Assembly: GCA_900547755.1 (NCBI GenBank)
Contig: URIC01000040.1
Coordinates: 1 to 23,713 of the forward strand
Direction: 5' to 3'
DNA length: 23,713 nucleotides
From: an uncultured Bacteroidales bacterium
Lineage (GTDB): Bacteria; Bacteroidota; Bacteroidia; Bacteroidales; Muribaculaceae
A program made the translations under genes and the position numbers. Of this stretch, positions 11,003-19,179 are shown piece after piece. The notes under the pieces were generated by a model that ran no database searches, was not told where the DNA came from, and was given only the letters and a program-made list of their open reading frames with translations. Every line of letters starts with the position of its first letter. Position 1 is the stretch's first letter.

Positions 11003-14000
11003 ATGGCAAGACATCTTTTAACATTGGTTTTCGCGGTGCTGATGGCCTTCTCGGCCGCATACGCGGAGAAAGTAGCCACCCCGCGAGGAGACGCTGTGAG
11101 CGGCACCGGAAGTTCAAATTGTGCCAGATTCACTCCACAGGAGGTAATATGTGACACCGAGGGAGCGACTATTCGTTATGAGGTTTATGAATGGGGAGGA
11201 GCTACGTCACCGGAAGTGACGGAAGAGTCTCCCGTATTTCCTGAAGACGGTTGCGTTTTCAAGGATTGCACACCTGGCAAAACGTACGGATTGAGAGTCA
11301 GGGCCTTTAAGGAGGGTATGGAACCGAGCGACCAGAAGTCCGGCTGGCATTGTCTAATATACCTGGAGGCAGTTACGCTTGCCGATTTCATTAATCTGGA
11401 CCCTACGTCGGTTAACGGAGTAGGCAACAGCAAGTTCCCCATAACATACACCGGTACGGCCACTGTGACATGGGTGAAAAAAGGAACCGGCTATTTTGCC
11501 CTGGAAAATACGTGGATTTATATGCAGGACGAGACGGCGGCAATCTGTGTACACTGGTATGGAGGAGACCTTGTCCCCGGAGACCAGGTGACCAATCTGG
11601 TTCTCTGCCGTCAGGAGAAGGAAGGCAACTACGGCGAGTGGTTCACGCTCCATAAGACTACCGATACCAATTTCAAAAATGCGGTACTTCCGCTGAAGAC
11701 GGGCCACGTGGACAAAGTGGAGCCGCGTCCGGTTGCCGGCGACAAGGTGTGCGAGGCTCCGGCCAACTATTTGGTGAAAGTCTGCGATTTGGAGCCTTAC
11801 AGACAGAGCGGCAGTATTCTAAATGTCAAGTACAACGGTTGGGCCCTGAGCAACACTAAGCTGAGACTCAAGTATTTTGATTCCTCCATAGAGCAGGACC
11901 TGAAACTTGATGTCCCTTATGACATGGTGGGACTGGTCGAATTTCAGAAGAGCGGCAGTTCCACATTCCCGTACCTGGACTATATCTCAAGTGAAGAACA
12001 CACGCTGAGGCCTTATCTATATCCTACCACTACAGCGTTCAAGACCTTCAAAGCGGCACGCAACCAGCCCATATATATAATAAGCTATGATGCGGACGCA
12101 CGTATATATTACACTACCGACGGCACCGAGCCTACCGAGGCATCCACTCTGTATACCGGAGGTTTTACTGTCCCGGACAAGGAGGAGTACACTGTCCGTT
12201 ACAAAGCCTTTAAGGACGGGTTGCTCCCCACTGAGGGCGAGTCTTTGAAATTTCAGGTCGGGAATCACGTCCTTGTCAATTTCGATTTCGAGGCCCCCGA
12301 GAAACTTACTCCCGCCCTTCCCAAATATGAGGGCGAGGATATCGAACTAGACGGCGCGATTACACTCATTGGCCATGCCGGAGATGATGTGACCGTTAAG
12401 GTGACCTTTACTCCGGCTGAGGGCACAAAACTTAAAATTACTCAGTGCAAAGAGAAGACTTCGGTTCTTCAACTGCCTGAGGGAACCAAGGTACATATTG
12501 AATCCTCACATGAGTTTGTGCGCATGGACTACAAGAACTCACGCTCCAAGTCGTACAGAGATGGATTGGTTAAAGTAGAAGGTTCCTGTCCGCTTGGAGG
12601 CCCTGACAGCTATGGTTGGGAAAACTCTTTCCCGGGCGTGAACCCTATGTATTACGAGGCTGACTTTACCGCCCAGTCTGTCAAATACTATGGCTCTCCC
12701 GAGTTCCAGGCCTTGATGATAGGTGTGGACCCGAGTCATCCTGTGCCTGTGACCGGCATCTCCTTTGCAGAGACTGCCTTCAACATGGAGAAGGGGTCTA
12801 CCCTGGCCCTCACCCCCGCGCTCACTCCCGAGATTGCTCCGGCAAGCGCCGTGGCTTGGGAAAGCTCGGACACAGCGGTGGCTGCCGTTGATGAAAAAGG
12901 CGTTGTGACTGCCGTGGCCAACGGCGAGGCGACCATCACGGCCAAGTCCGTTGCCGATGAGTCAGTGAGGACAGAGGTTTCTGTTACCGTGACCACCTCC
13001 GCCACCGGCTTGACTCTCGGCCAGGAGACCTTGGCTCTCAAGAAAGGGGAGAACGTGACTCTTACCGCCACGGTCGCTCCCGAGGATGCAAGTGACAAGG
13101 CAGTTGTCTGGAGCAGTTCAGACGAGGCTGTAGCCACCGTCGACGCGCAGGGTGTTGTCACAGCGTTGAAGACCGGCACGGCCACCTTGACCGCTTCCCA
13201 TGCCTCCGGCCTGAGCGCTACCTGTGAGGTCACGGTGACGACTCCGGCTGAAAGCATAACCATCGACAAGGAGACTCTGGCGCTGCGCAAGGGTGAGACC
13301 GCTGCCTTGGTCGTCACCGTAGGTCCCGAGGACGCTGATGACAAGGCCGTGGCTTGGAGCAGTTCAGACGAGACTGTGGCCACTGTGGATGCCGAGGGCA
13401 CAGTAACCGCAGTGAAGACCGGAAAGGCAACCGTCACTGCCGCCGACGTGGAGGGACACACCGCTGCCTGCGAGGTGACGGTCATCACTCCCGCCACCGG
13501 CGTTACGCTTGACCTTGAGGAGGTCACGGTGGCCAAGGGCCGGACTGTGACCCTGACTGCCACCGTAGAGCCTGAGGACGCTGACGACAAGGTTGTAATC
13601 TGGAGCGTGGCTGACGAGACCGTGGCTACCGTCTCCCAGACCGGTGTAGTCACCGGCGTGAAGAGCGGCGAGACCGCAGTCATCGCTACCGATGTGAATG
13701 GCAATGCGGCAACGTGCCATGTAAAGGTGTTCACTCCAGCTACCAGCATAACCCTCGACCCCATAGAGACTACGGTGGTTGAGGGTAATACCTGCGTGAT
13801 TGCCGCCACAGTGCTTCCCGCCGATGCGGACGACAAGACGGTGGAGTGGAGCAGTTCAGACGAGACTGTGGCTACGGTTTCGGCTCAGGGCGAAGTCGCC
13901 GGCGTCATGCCCGGCACCGCGAACATTACCGCAAGCGCCGCTGCCTCCGATGACGTGAAGGCCGTGTGTGTGGTCACGGTGACCAAGGACACCGGCATTG

Positions 14001-14218
14001 TCGCTGTAGGCGTGGACGGTACGGTAAGTCTGCGCGGCCGTACGCTGCGTGTGGACGGCCTGGAGGGAAGAACGCTGACCTTGTGGTCTGCCTCCGGCGC
14101 GGCTGTATGGTCCGTTGTCTCTGACGGAGATGTGAAAGTGGAACTTGGTGTGCCTGCGGGCATTTACCTGCTGCGTGATGATTCGGGTGCGCTGACTTTG
14201 AAAGTATTCATACCCTAA
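11003..14218 (+). CDS. Secreted protein with chitobiase-C-like and five BIG2 domains
   Basis: This is a large exported protein of 1071 residues from the ATG at 11003 (MARHLLTLVFAVLMAFSAAYA, a good signal peptide with cleavage after AYA). An in-frame ATG at 10979 that overlaps the previous stop would add eight residues and cannot be excluded. Next comes a chitobiase/hexosaminidase-C-like segment (about 25-110), an OB-fold-like part (ALENTWIYMQDETAAICVHW), a second such segment (about 342-417, IYYTTDGTEPTEAS), a region I do not recognise, five BIG2 Ig-like domains of about 82 residues (about 580-996, each with WSSSDxxVATV or a variant), and a C-terminal segment (about 997-1071, ending PAGIYLLRDDSGALTLKVFI) that resembles a type IX secretion sorting domain. 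The molecule looks like a long surface-displayed stalk. No enzymatic motif was seen. It is the second gene of the riboswitch operon, so it is probably cobalamin-responsive. Confidence 0.8.
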   Translation: MARHLLTLVFAVLMAFSAAYAEKVATPRGDAVSGTGSSNCARFTPQEVICDTEGATIRYEVYEWGGATSPEVTEESPVFPEDGCVFKDCTPGKTYGLRVRAFKEGMEPSDQKSGWHCLIYLEAVTLADFINLDPTSVNGVGNSKFPITYTGTATVTWVKKGTGYFALENTWIYMQDETAAICVHWYGGDLVPGDQVTNLVLCRQEKEGNYGEWFTLHKTTDTNFKNAVLPLKTGHVDKVEPRPVAGDKVCEAPANYLVKVCDLEPYRQSGSILNVKYNGWALSNTKLRLKYFDSSIEQDLKLDVPYDMVGLVEFQKSGSSTFPYLDYISSEEHTLRPYLYPTTTAFKTFKAARNQPIYIISYDADARIYYTTDGTEPTEASTLYTGGFTVPDKEEYTVRYKAFKDGLLPTEGESLKFQVGNHVLVNFDFEAPEKLTPALPKYEGEDIELDGAITLIGHAGDDVTVKVTFTPAEGTKLKITQCKEKTSVLQLPEGTKVHIESSHEFVRMDYKNSRSKSYRDGLVKVEGSCPLGGPDSYGWENSFPGVNPMYYEADFTAQSVKYYGSPEFQALMIGVDPSHPVPVTGISFAETAFNMEKGSTLALTPALTPEIAPASAVAWESSDTAVAAVDEKGVVTAVANGEATITAKSVADESVRTEVSVTVTTSATGLTLGQETLALKKGENVTLTATVAPEDASDKAVVWSSSDEAVATVDAQGVVTALKTGTATLTASHASGLSATCEVTVTTPAESITIDKETLALRKGETAALVVTVGPEDADDKAVAWSSSDETVATVDAEGTVTAVKTGKATVTAADVEGHTAACEVTVITPATGVTLDLEEVTVAKGRTVTLTATVEPEDADDKVVIWSVADETVATVSQTGVVTGVKSGETAVIATDVNGNAATCHVKVFTPATSITLDPIETTVVEGNTCVIAATVLPADADDKTVEWSSSDETVATVSAQGEVAGVMPGTANITASAAASDDVKAVCVVTVTKDTGIVAVGVDGTVSLRGRTLRVDGLEGRTLTLWSASGAAVWSVVSDGDVKVELGVPAGIYLLRDDSGALTLKVFIP
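12742..13990 (+). repeat. Five tandem BIG2 coding repeats, 246-bp period
   Basis: The five Ig-like domains are encoded by tandem units. TGGAGCAGTTCAGACGAG occurs unchanged at 13109, 13355 and 13847, spaced by 246 and 492 bases, that is exactly one and two units of 82 codons. The first and fourth units are more diverged (WESSD, WSVAD). Recent duplication or gene conversion among units 2, 3 and 5 is likely. Confidence 0.85.
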
Positions 14219-14227
14219 GGCCATTCA

Positions 14228-14258
14228 GGTGTGGAGGGGACGACATCCCCCTCACACC
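14228..14258 (+). other. Intercistronic hairpin
   Basis: GGTGTGGAGGGG (14228-14239) can pair with CCCCTCACACC (14248-14258) with one bulge, just after the BIG2 gene stop. It is followed by an AT-rich, not T-rich, stretch and the next start at 14293. It may stabilise the upstream message or reduce expression of the third gene. Confidence 0.45.
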
Positions 14259-14292
14259 GCCATTATTATTTAAATATACAATATATGAGAAT

Positions 14293-15465
14293 ATGAGACA
14301 GAGACTTACTTGTGTGTTGGCGCTGGGCGCAGCCCTGGCTGCGGAATCGGCCGGTGCCGTGTCTCCCTGGTTGGAGAAGGTGTATGATTTCATGCCGGCT
14401 CCGGGCCAGTTTGTGAATGTGTTGCCTGAGTATGAGGATGGAGACACCCGGGAGGTGATGCTGGACAAGGTTCGCGAACAGATTTGCGGAGACAGTCAGC
14501 CGGGCATGATTTCGCTCGGGGCCTGGGGCGGCTATGTCATTGTGGGTTTTGACCATCCGGTTGTGAACGTTAAGGACCAATATGATTTCAAGATTTTCGG
14601 GAACTCGTTTGTGGCCGAGGGTGCCGTATCCGGCGGTTCATCGGAACCGGCGATTGTAATGGTATCCGTTGACGGGAATGGCAACGGACTGCCTGACGAC
14701 CCCTGGTATGAGCTTGCAGGAAGCGATTATTACGAAGACGATACATTGCATGGCGTGACTATGACCTATCATCGTCCGGCTGCCGACAAGGAGGCGGACC
14801 CGGACCCCGACTACCGTTATATCACTGACCGGACATACATTCTGTGGACCACCGACTGCGAGTCCCGTCCGCAGGGCTATGTGCAGCGCAACAGCTTCCA
14901 CGCCCAGAGCTATTGGCCTGAATGGCTTGAAGCGGAGACATTGGAGTTCCAGGGTTCGGTTTTGGCTGACAATTACCTTGACCAAAGCGGCGAGGGCACC
15001 AATTTCGTGCAGTATCCCAAGGCTTGGGGCTATGCGGACAACCTTCCGAATACTCAGGACCCGGGTTTCAAGATAGACTGGGCTGTGGATTCTGACGGAA
15101 AACCGGTGCATCTGGACAGGGTGGACTTTATAAAAGTGTACACGGCGGTGAATCAGAACTGCGGTTGGCTCGGCGAAAGTTCCGCCGAGATTTGCGGAGG
15201 CGAGGACCTGCACCCGGATGCCAGGATTGAAACTTCGGTCCAAGATGTGTCGGTGGTTGACGGGGTAGTGCTTCTCGGCTGCTGTTCCGGAATGTTGCGG
15301 TTGCGTTCCGCTTCTGTATGCGACGCTTGTATCTATGCCTCGGACGGACGTATGCTGATGTCTGTGGCTATTGAGGAAGGACTGAACGCTTTGGATGTGT
15401 CAGCGCTTCCCGATGGCCTCTGCATAATGTCGGCCAATGGCAAAGCCTATAAATTTGTGAAGTGA
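14293..15465 (+). CDS. Secreted cell-surface protein of cobalamin-locus type
   Basis: This is a 390-residue exported protein. The signal peptide is MRQRLTCVLALGAALAAESAGA or close to it. The body carries a recognisable pattern, VYDFMPAPGQFVN, ISLGAWGGYVIVGFDHPV, FKIFGNSF, EPAIVMVSVDGNGNGLPDDP, WYELAGSDYY, FKIDWAVDSDGKPV and VKVYTAVNQNCGWLGE, which I remember from 'cell surface protein' genes next to cobalamin uptake genes in Bacteroides. The molecular function is not known to me. The DGNGNGLPDDP loop resembles a calcium-binding loop. The C-terminus (about 315-390, with NALDVSALPDGLCIMSANGKAYKFVK split over two strands) resembles a type IX sorting domain, as in its upstream neighbour. It is the last gene of the riboswitch operon, 74 bases after the BIG2 gene, with a terminator right behind it. 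Confidence 0.75.
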   Translation: MRQRLTCVLALGAALAAESAGAVSPWLEKVYDFMPAPGQFVNVLPEYEDGDTREVMLDKVREQICGDSQPGMISLGAWGGYVIVGFDHPVVNVKDQYDFKIFGNSFVAEGAVSGGSSEPAIVMVSVDGNGNGLPDDPWYELAGSDYYEDDTLHGVTMTYHRPAADKEADPDPDYRYITDRTYILWTTDCESRPQGYVQRNSFHAQSYWPEWLEAETLEFQGSVLADNYLDQSGEGTNFVQYPKAWGYADNLPNTQDPGFKIDWAVDSDGKPVHLDRVDFIKVYTAVNQNCGWLGESSAEICGGEDLHPDARIETSVQDVSVVDGVVLLGCCSGMLRLRSASVCDACIYASDGRMLMSVAIEEGLNALDVSALPDGLCIMSANGKAYKFVK

Positions 15466-15488
15466 TAAAAATGTGTGTGTGAAAAAGT

Positions 15489-15531
15489 CCGGGAGAGATG
15501 ACCCGTCGGTCGTCTCTCCCGGTTTCTTTTT
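15489..15531. terminator. Bidirectional intrinsic terminator
   Basis: CCGGGAGAGATGAC (15489-15502) pairs with GTCGTCTCTCCCGG (15509-15522) with one wobble pair, followed by TTTCTTTTT on the plus strand. On the other strand the stem is followed by ACTTTTTC. It therefore serves both the riboswitch operon and the convergent rpmE2 gene. Confidence 0.88.
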
Positions 15532-15551
15532 CCCTCGGCGGGAACTCGGCA

Positions 15552-15806
15552 TTACTTCTTTATGCGGTTGCCGTAGCGGCTGCGGAACTTGTCCACGCGA
15601 CCTGCGGTGTCCACCAGTTTCTGCTTGCCGGTGAAGAAGGGGTGCGAGGAGCTGGTAATCTCAAGTTTTACCAGAGGATATTCCTTGCCGTCGATTTCGA
15701 TAGTCTCCTTGGCGTTGACTGTGGAGCGGGTGATGAAGATTTCATCGTTACTCATATCCTTGAAAACGACCTCGCGGTAGTTGGAGGGATGAATGTCTTT
15801 TTTCAT
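15552..15806 (-). CDS. rpmE2: 50S ribosomal protein L31 type B
   Basis: This is an 84-residue protein, the usual length of the zinc-free type B form of L31. It starts MKKDIHPSNYREVVFKDMSN and carries the typical segments EITSSSHPFFTGKQ and DTAGRVDKFRSRYG. The cysteines of the zinc-binding form are absent. L31 sits at the bridge between the ribosomal subunits. In Bacteroidota the type B form is generally the regular copy, so this need not indicate zinc starvation. It is a single-gene unit with its own promoter (15872-15903) and converges on the cobalamin operon. Confidence 0.96.
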   Translation of the reverse strand: MKKDIHPSNYREVVFKDMSNDEIFITRSTVNAKETIEIDGKEYPLVKLEITSSSHPFFTGKQKLVDTAGRVDKFRSRYGNRIKK

Positions 15807-15871
15807 TTTAAAATGCGGTTTTTAACGTTAAAATCATTAGTTGAGGGTAGCGACCCCTCGTAATGGCGGTG

Positions 15872-15903
15872 CAAAATTAGGTATTTTTTGCGAGTTGGGC
15901 AAA
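15872..15903 (-). promoter_or_regulatory. Promoter of rpmE2
   Basis: On the minus strand TTTG (15903-15900) is followed after exactly 20 bases by TAATTTTG (15879-15872), a perfect match to the Bacteroidota -33/-7 consensus. The start would lie near 15868, giving a leader of about 60 nt. Confidence 0.88.
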
Positions 15904-15942
15904 TTTTTTTGTTTCCTGAAGCCGCAGAAGCCTTAAATTAGC

Positions 15943-15950
15943 TAATTTTG
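15943..15950 (+). promoter_or_regulatory. -7 box of tilS, abutting the start codon
   Basis: TAATTTTG is a perfect -7 box only four bases before the GTG of tilS at 15955. No good TTTG lies about 20 bases upstream. Since Bacteroidota transcripts begin a few bases after this box, the tilS message would have almost no leader. Confidence 0.65.
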
Positions 15951-15954
15951 CAGA

Positions 15955-17223
15955 GTGAAACCGGAAGAATTTGTAAGACGTGTCAATGCCGGATTGCCGC
16001 ACGGACGCCTGTTGGTGTGTGTAAGTGGCGGAGCTGACTCTATGGCTTTGCTCCATGCCTGTGTGGAGGGCGGAGCCGAGAGTGTGGCCGTACACTGCGA
16101 CTTCCACCTGCGTGGAGAGGAGAGCGAGCGGGACCGCGAGTTTGTGGAAGAGCGTTGCCGCTGTCTCGGAGTGCCGTTGCGTGTGGTGCATTTCGATGTG
16201 CCGGCATATCGGCGGGAGCATGGGGTAAGCCTGGAAATGGCCTGTCGGGAACTCCGCTACGCGGCGTTTGAGCGGCTTGCCGCCGAGGAGGGGTGCGTCC
16301 GCATAGCCGTGGGGCATAACCGGGATGACAACGACGAGACTATGCTCCTGAACCTGTTGCGCGGCACCGGCATAGCGGGACTGTGCGGCATGAGCGTCGA
16401 CACTGGGCGAATCGTGCGCCCGATGCTCGGAATCTCCCGGGCGGAGATCGAGGAGTATATGAATCATTGCGGGTATTCCTATATTACCGATTCCTCGAAT
16501 CTCACCAGCGACTTCAAACGCAACTTCATACGTCGCGAACTGTTGCCGCTCATAGCTGTCCGTTGGCCTGGGGTGAGCAAATCTCTGGTCCGTACGAGGA
16601 CCAATCTGGCGGAAACCAGGCGTGTGTGTGAGAAGGCTATGGCGCCGTGGCTGGCGAAGGACCCATGTTTTCTGAGCGCGGAGGCATATGTCGGTGCCCC
16701 TTCGCGGGCGTTGTTGCTGATGGATTGGCTGGAGGGCAGGGGAGCCTCGTCCGCGCAGATTGACGAGATGGCTGCCGGACTGCGTCCCGGGCGGCGTTGG
16801 GCTGTGCGGGAAGGTGAGGTGTGTATGTCACGCGAGGGGCTTCGCTTCCACGGTAAAGAGGAAATGAGTGCCATGCCCGAATGTAAGGGCGGCGTTCTGC
16901 CGCTTACTGAAGAAACAATGCGCATGGTGCGAACTAATATAGGGGAAGCGACGTTATATTATAGCGGAGCTGAAAAATTGACGCTCCGTCCCGCACGCAA
17001 GGCCGACCGTATGGCCCCTATGGGAATGAGCGGCACCAAGCTGGTGAGCGATTTGCTCCGGGAAGCCGGAGTGGATGTGTCCCGGCGCCGTAATTATCCG
17101 GTGTGTGTGGATTCCTCGGACAGGATAATTTGGATTCCCCGGGTGAAGCGCTCCCGCCATCTGGCCGTACGCCCCGGCAGAGATTGCGAAGTATCCTGGC
17201 TCAGACTTGTGAGTGAGCTGTAG
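15955..17223 (+). CDS. tilS: tRNA(Ile)-lysidine synthase
   Basis: This 422-residue ATP-dependent ligase joins lysine to C34 of the CAU-anticodon isoleucine tRNA so that it reads AUA codons. The ATP-binding PP-loop is SGGADS at residues 24-29, followed by AVHCDFHLRGEESERD and VGHNRDDNDETMLLNLLRGTG, both typical of TilS. The second half carries the C-terminal tRNA-binding domain (LTLRPARKADRM...GTKLVSDLLREAGV). The start is GTG at 15955; there is no earlier in-frame alternative that fits, because the -7 box lies immediately before it. It is divergent from rpmE2 and shares a 148-base spacer with it. Fittingly, genes on this side of the window use AUA freely. Confidence 0.95.
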   Translation: MKPEEFVRRVNAGLPHGRLLVCVSGGADSMALLHACVEGGAESVAVHCDFHLRGEESERDREFVEERCRCLGVPLRVVHFDVPAYRREHGVSLEMACRELRYAAFERLAAEEGCVRIAVGHNRDDNDETMLLNLLRGTGIAGLCGMSVDTGRIVRPMLGISRAEIEEYMNHCGYSYITDSSNLTSDFKRNFIRRELLPLIAVRWPGVSKSLVRTRTNLAETRRVCEKAMAPWLAKDPCFLSAEAYVGAPSRALLLMDWLEGRGASSAQIDEMAAGLRPGRRWAVREGEVCMSREGLRFHGKEEMSAMPECKGGVLPLTEETMRMVRTNIGEATLYYSGAEKLTLRPARKADRMAPMGMSGTKLVSDLLREAGVDVSRRRNYPVCVDSSDRIIWIPRVKRSRHLAVRPGRDCEVSWLRLVSEL

Positions 17224-17230
17224 TGCGGAC

Positions 17231-17249
17231 ATTCTCTCCGGCAGAGAAT
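17231..17249. other. Short palindrome after tilS
   Basis: ATTCTCT-CCGGC-AGAGAAT is a perfect 7-bp inverted repeat eight bases after the tilS stop and 66 bases before the rubrerythrin start. No T-run follows. It could be a weak terminator or a regulator site for rubrerythrin. No Bacteroidota -7 box was found in this 91-base spacer. Confidence 0.4.
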
Positions 17250-17314
17250 AATCGAATAACTGAAAATAAAATAACACAGATAATAACAATTCATAACTAA
17301 ACACTTAATCAATT

Positions 17315-17875
17315 ATGGCAAAAGAATGGATTTGCACCGTTTGCGGCTATGTCGCAGCCGGTGACCAGGCTCCTGAGAAGTGCCCCCAGTGCGGCGCTCC
17401 CGCATCCAAGTTCAAAGAATATACAAAGGCTGACGAGGACGCTATGCTCCAGTTTGTGACAGAACACGTAATCGGTGTGGCCAAGGACGCTGACGAGGAG
17501 ATGAAGAAAGACCTGAACAACCACTTCGTGGGCGAATGTACCGAGGTAGGTATGTATCTGGCTATGAGCCGTCAGGCTGACCGCGAGGGCTATCCCGAAG
17601 TGGCCGAGGCCTTCAAGCGCTACGCCTTCGAGGAGGCTGAGCACGCAGCCAAGTTCTGCGAGCTGCTCGGCGACATGGTCTGGGACACCAAGACCAACCT
17701 GGAGAAGCGTATGGCTGCCGAGGCAGGTGCCAACGCCGACAAGATGCGTATCGCCGCCAACGCCAAGAAGAACAACCAGGACGCTATCCACGACACCGTT
17801 CATGAAATGGCCAAGGACGAGGCCCGTCATGGCCAGGGTTTCCAGGGTCTGTACAACCGTTACTTCAAGAAGTGA
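17315..17875 (+). CDS. Rubrerythrin with N-terminal rubredoxin domain
   Basis: This is a 186-residue non-haem iron protein. The first ~35 residues are a rubredoxin-type iron site with cysteines at 7, 10, 23 and 26 (CTVCG, CPQCGAP). The rest is a four-helix ferritin-like domain with diiron glutamates in VGECTEVGMYLAMSR, FEEAEHAAKF and DEARHGQGF. The domain order is the reverse of classical rubrerythrin, a form known from anaerobes as reverse rubrerythrin. Such proteins reduce hydrogen peroxide to water in the cytoplasm and protect anaerobes during oxygen exposure. The spacer before it is AT-rich. A strong terminator follows (17892-17937). Confidence 0.94.
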   Translation: MAKEWICTVCGYVAAGDQAPEKCPQCGAPASKFKEYTKADEDAMLQFVTEHVIGVAKDADEEMKKDLNNHFVGECTEVGMYLAMSRQADREGYPEVAEAFKRYAFEEAEHAAKFCELLGDMVWDTKTNLEKRMAAEAGANADKMRIAANAKKNNQDAIHDTVHEMAKDEARHGQGFQGLYNRYFKK

Positions 17876-17891
17876 TAATCTGAAACCCCTG

Positions 17892-17937
17892 ATAAATGAA
17901 TCGGGATGTCCCTCATGGGACATCCCGATTCATTTAT
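17892..17937. terminator. 21-bp perfect inverted repeat, bidirectional terminator
   Basis: A 21-bp perfect stem (17892-17912 with 17917-17937) has a TCAT loop and a core GGGATGTCCC/GGGACATCCC, with AT-rich ends that give U-rich tails on both strands. It lies between the convergent rubrerythrin and tdh genes. Confidence 0.9.
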
Positions 17938-17956
17938 ATAAGACAGTAGTAGAGAG

Positions 17957-18937
17957 TCAGATTTTGCAGTCGGCGGGTTTCTCGATGCCGAATTTCTCGC
18001 GGAGGTGAGCAATCATGTGGCGTGTCATGCCGTCCAGGTCATACTCGGGCTTCCAGTCCCACTCGTTGCGTGCGCAGCTGTCATCCAGGCTGTTGGGCCA
18101 GGAGTCGGCTATGGCCTGACGCAGCGGGTCAGCCTCGTATTCCATCTTGAAGGAGGGGATATACTCCTTGATTTTGTTGTAGATGATTTCGGGGTCGAAG
18201 CTCATGGAAGCGATGTTGAAGCTGTTGCGGTGTACCAGACGTGTGGGGTCAGCCTCCATAATCTCTATGGCGGCGCGCAGTGCGTCGGGCATATACATCA
18301 TGTCCATGAAAGTGCCGGCGGCGATGGGGCATTTGAAAGTCTCGCCCTTCACCGCTGCATAGTAGATGTCCACTGCATAGTCGGTTGTGCCGCCACCGGG
18401 AGGAGCCACGTAACTGATGAGGCCCGGGAAACGTACCGAGCGTGTGTCTACGCCGAAGCGCTTTGCGTAGTAATCGCCGAGAAGCTCACCGCTCACCTTG
18501 GTCACGCCGTACATAGTGCGGGGACGCTGTACTGTGTCCTGAGGAGTCTTGTCCTTGGGAGTGTCGGGGCCGAAGGAACCGATGGATGAGGGGGTGAAGA
18601 CTGCGCAACCTTTCTCGCGGGCCACCTCAAGGGTGTTGAACAGACCGCCGAGACCGATTTTCCAAGCGAGCTGGGGCTTGTTCTCGGCCACTGCCGACAG
18701 CAGGGCAGCCAGGTTGTAGATGGTGTCTACCTTGTACTTGTCCACGGCCTCGGCTATCTGTGCGGGATTGGTTATGTCCACCAGATGCGAGGGTCCGGAC
18801 TCTAAAAGTTCTCCCTTGGGCTCGGCTCCGGGAATGTAGCCGGCCACGATGTCGCCGTTGGGATATGTATGGCGCAGCTTCATGGTAAGCTCAGTGCCTA
18901 TCTGGCCTGTGGCGCCGATAATCAAAACGTTTTTCAT
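17957..18937 (-). CDS. tdh: L-threonine 3-dehydrogenase, SDR (epimerase-like) type
   Basis: This 326-residue enzyme oxidises L-threonine with NAD+ to 2-amino-3-ketobutyrate. It is of the short-chain/UDP-galactose-epimerase-like type, not the zinc alcohol-dehydrogenase type of E. coli. The nucleotide-binding motif GATGQIG is at residues 8-14 and the catalytic pair Tyr143/Lys147 is in TMYGVTK. The family segments VDITNPAQI, YNLAALLSAVAENKP, FTPSSIGSFGP and the PGLISYVAPPGGGTTDYAV stretch point to threonine dehydrogenase rather than a sugar epimerase. The divergent neighbour is kbl, which uses its product, and that strongly supports the assignment. The symbol tdh is used for function; it is not homologous to E. 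coli Tdh. Confidence 0.92.
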   Translation of the reverse strand: MKNVLIIGATGQIGTELTMKLRHTYPNGDIVAGYIPGAEPKGELLESGPSHLVDITNPAQIAEAVDKYKVDTIYNLAALLSAVAENKPQLAWKIGLGGLFNTLEVAREKGCAVFTPSSIGSFGPDTPKDKTPQDTVQRPRTMYGVTKVSGELLGDYYAKRFGVDTRSVRFPGLISYVAPPGGGTTDYAVDIYYAAVKGETFKCPIAAGTFMDMMYMPDALRAAIEIMEADPTRLVHRNSFNIASMSFDPEIIYNKIKEYIPSFKMEYEADPLRQAIADSWPNSLDDSCARNEWDWKPEYDLDGMTRHMIAHLREKFGIEKPADCKI

Positions 18938-18972
18938 TTCTTATTGAGTGGCAATAGATTTGTTTCTGACTG

Positions 18973-18980
18973 CAAAATTA
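18973..18980 (-). promoter_or_regulatory. -7 box of tdh
   Basis: On the minus strand TAATTTTG (18980-18973) is a perfect -7 box, giving a leader of about 30 nt. The -33 element is not clear. Confidence 0.7.
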
Positions 18981-19147
18981 AGTAAAAAATCTGTAAGAGA
19001 AGCGCTGTGGCGCCACAAAAAATTACGTCCCGTATATTTTTCGCCCCGCAGAGCGCCGTACGCCACTATCGCAGGGGACTTTACAGGTGCTGACAGAGCG
19101 GGCGGCGTGCGGAATCAGGAGAGTATGAATAAAAAAGTGAGATACTG

Positions 19148-19179
19148 CTTGCCTGTGTTGGCGGATTTTTGTAATTTTG
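19148..19179 (+). promoter_or_regulatory. Promoter of kbl
   Basis: CTTG (19148-19151), one mismatch from TTTG, is followed after 20 bases by a perfect TAATTTTG (19172-19179). The start would be near 19183 and the leader about 45 nt. This supports the translation start at 19230, since an upstream in-frame ATG at 18948 would lie before the promoter. Confidence 0.82.

Noticed and set aside
12736..13836. 366-residue minus-strand frame rich in Ser, Thr, Val and Ala
   Set aside because: It mirrors the BIG2 repeats; low complexity and antisense to a gene with signal peptide and clear domains.
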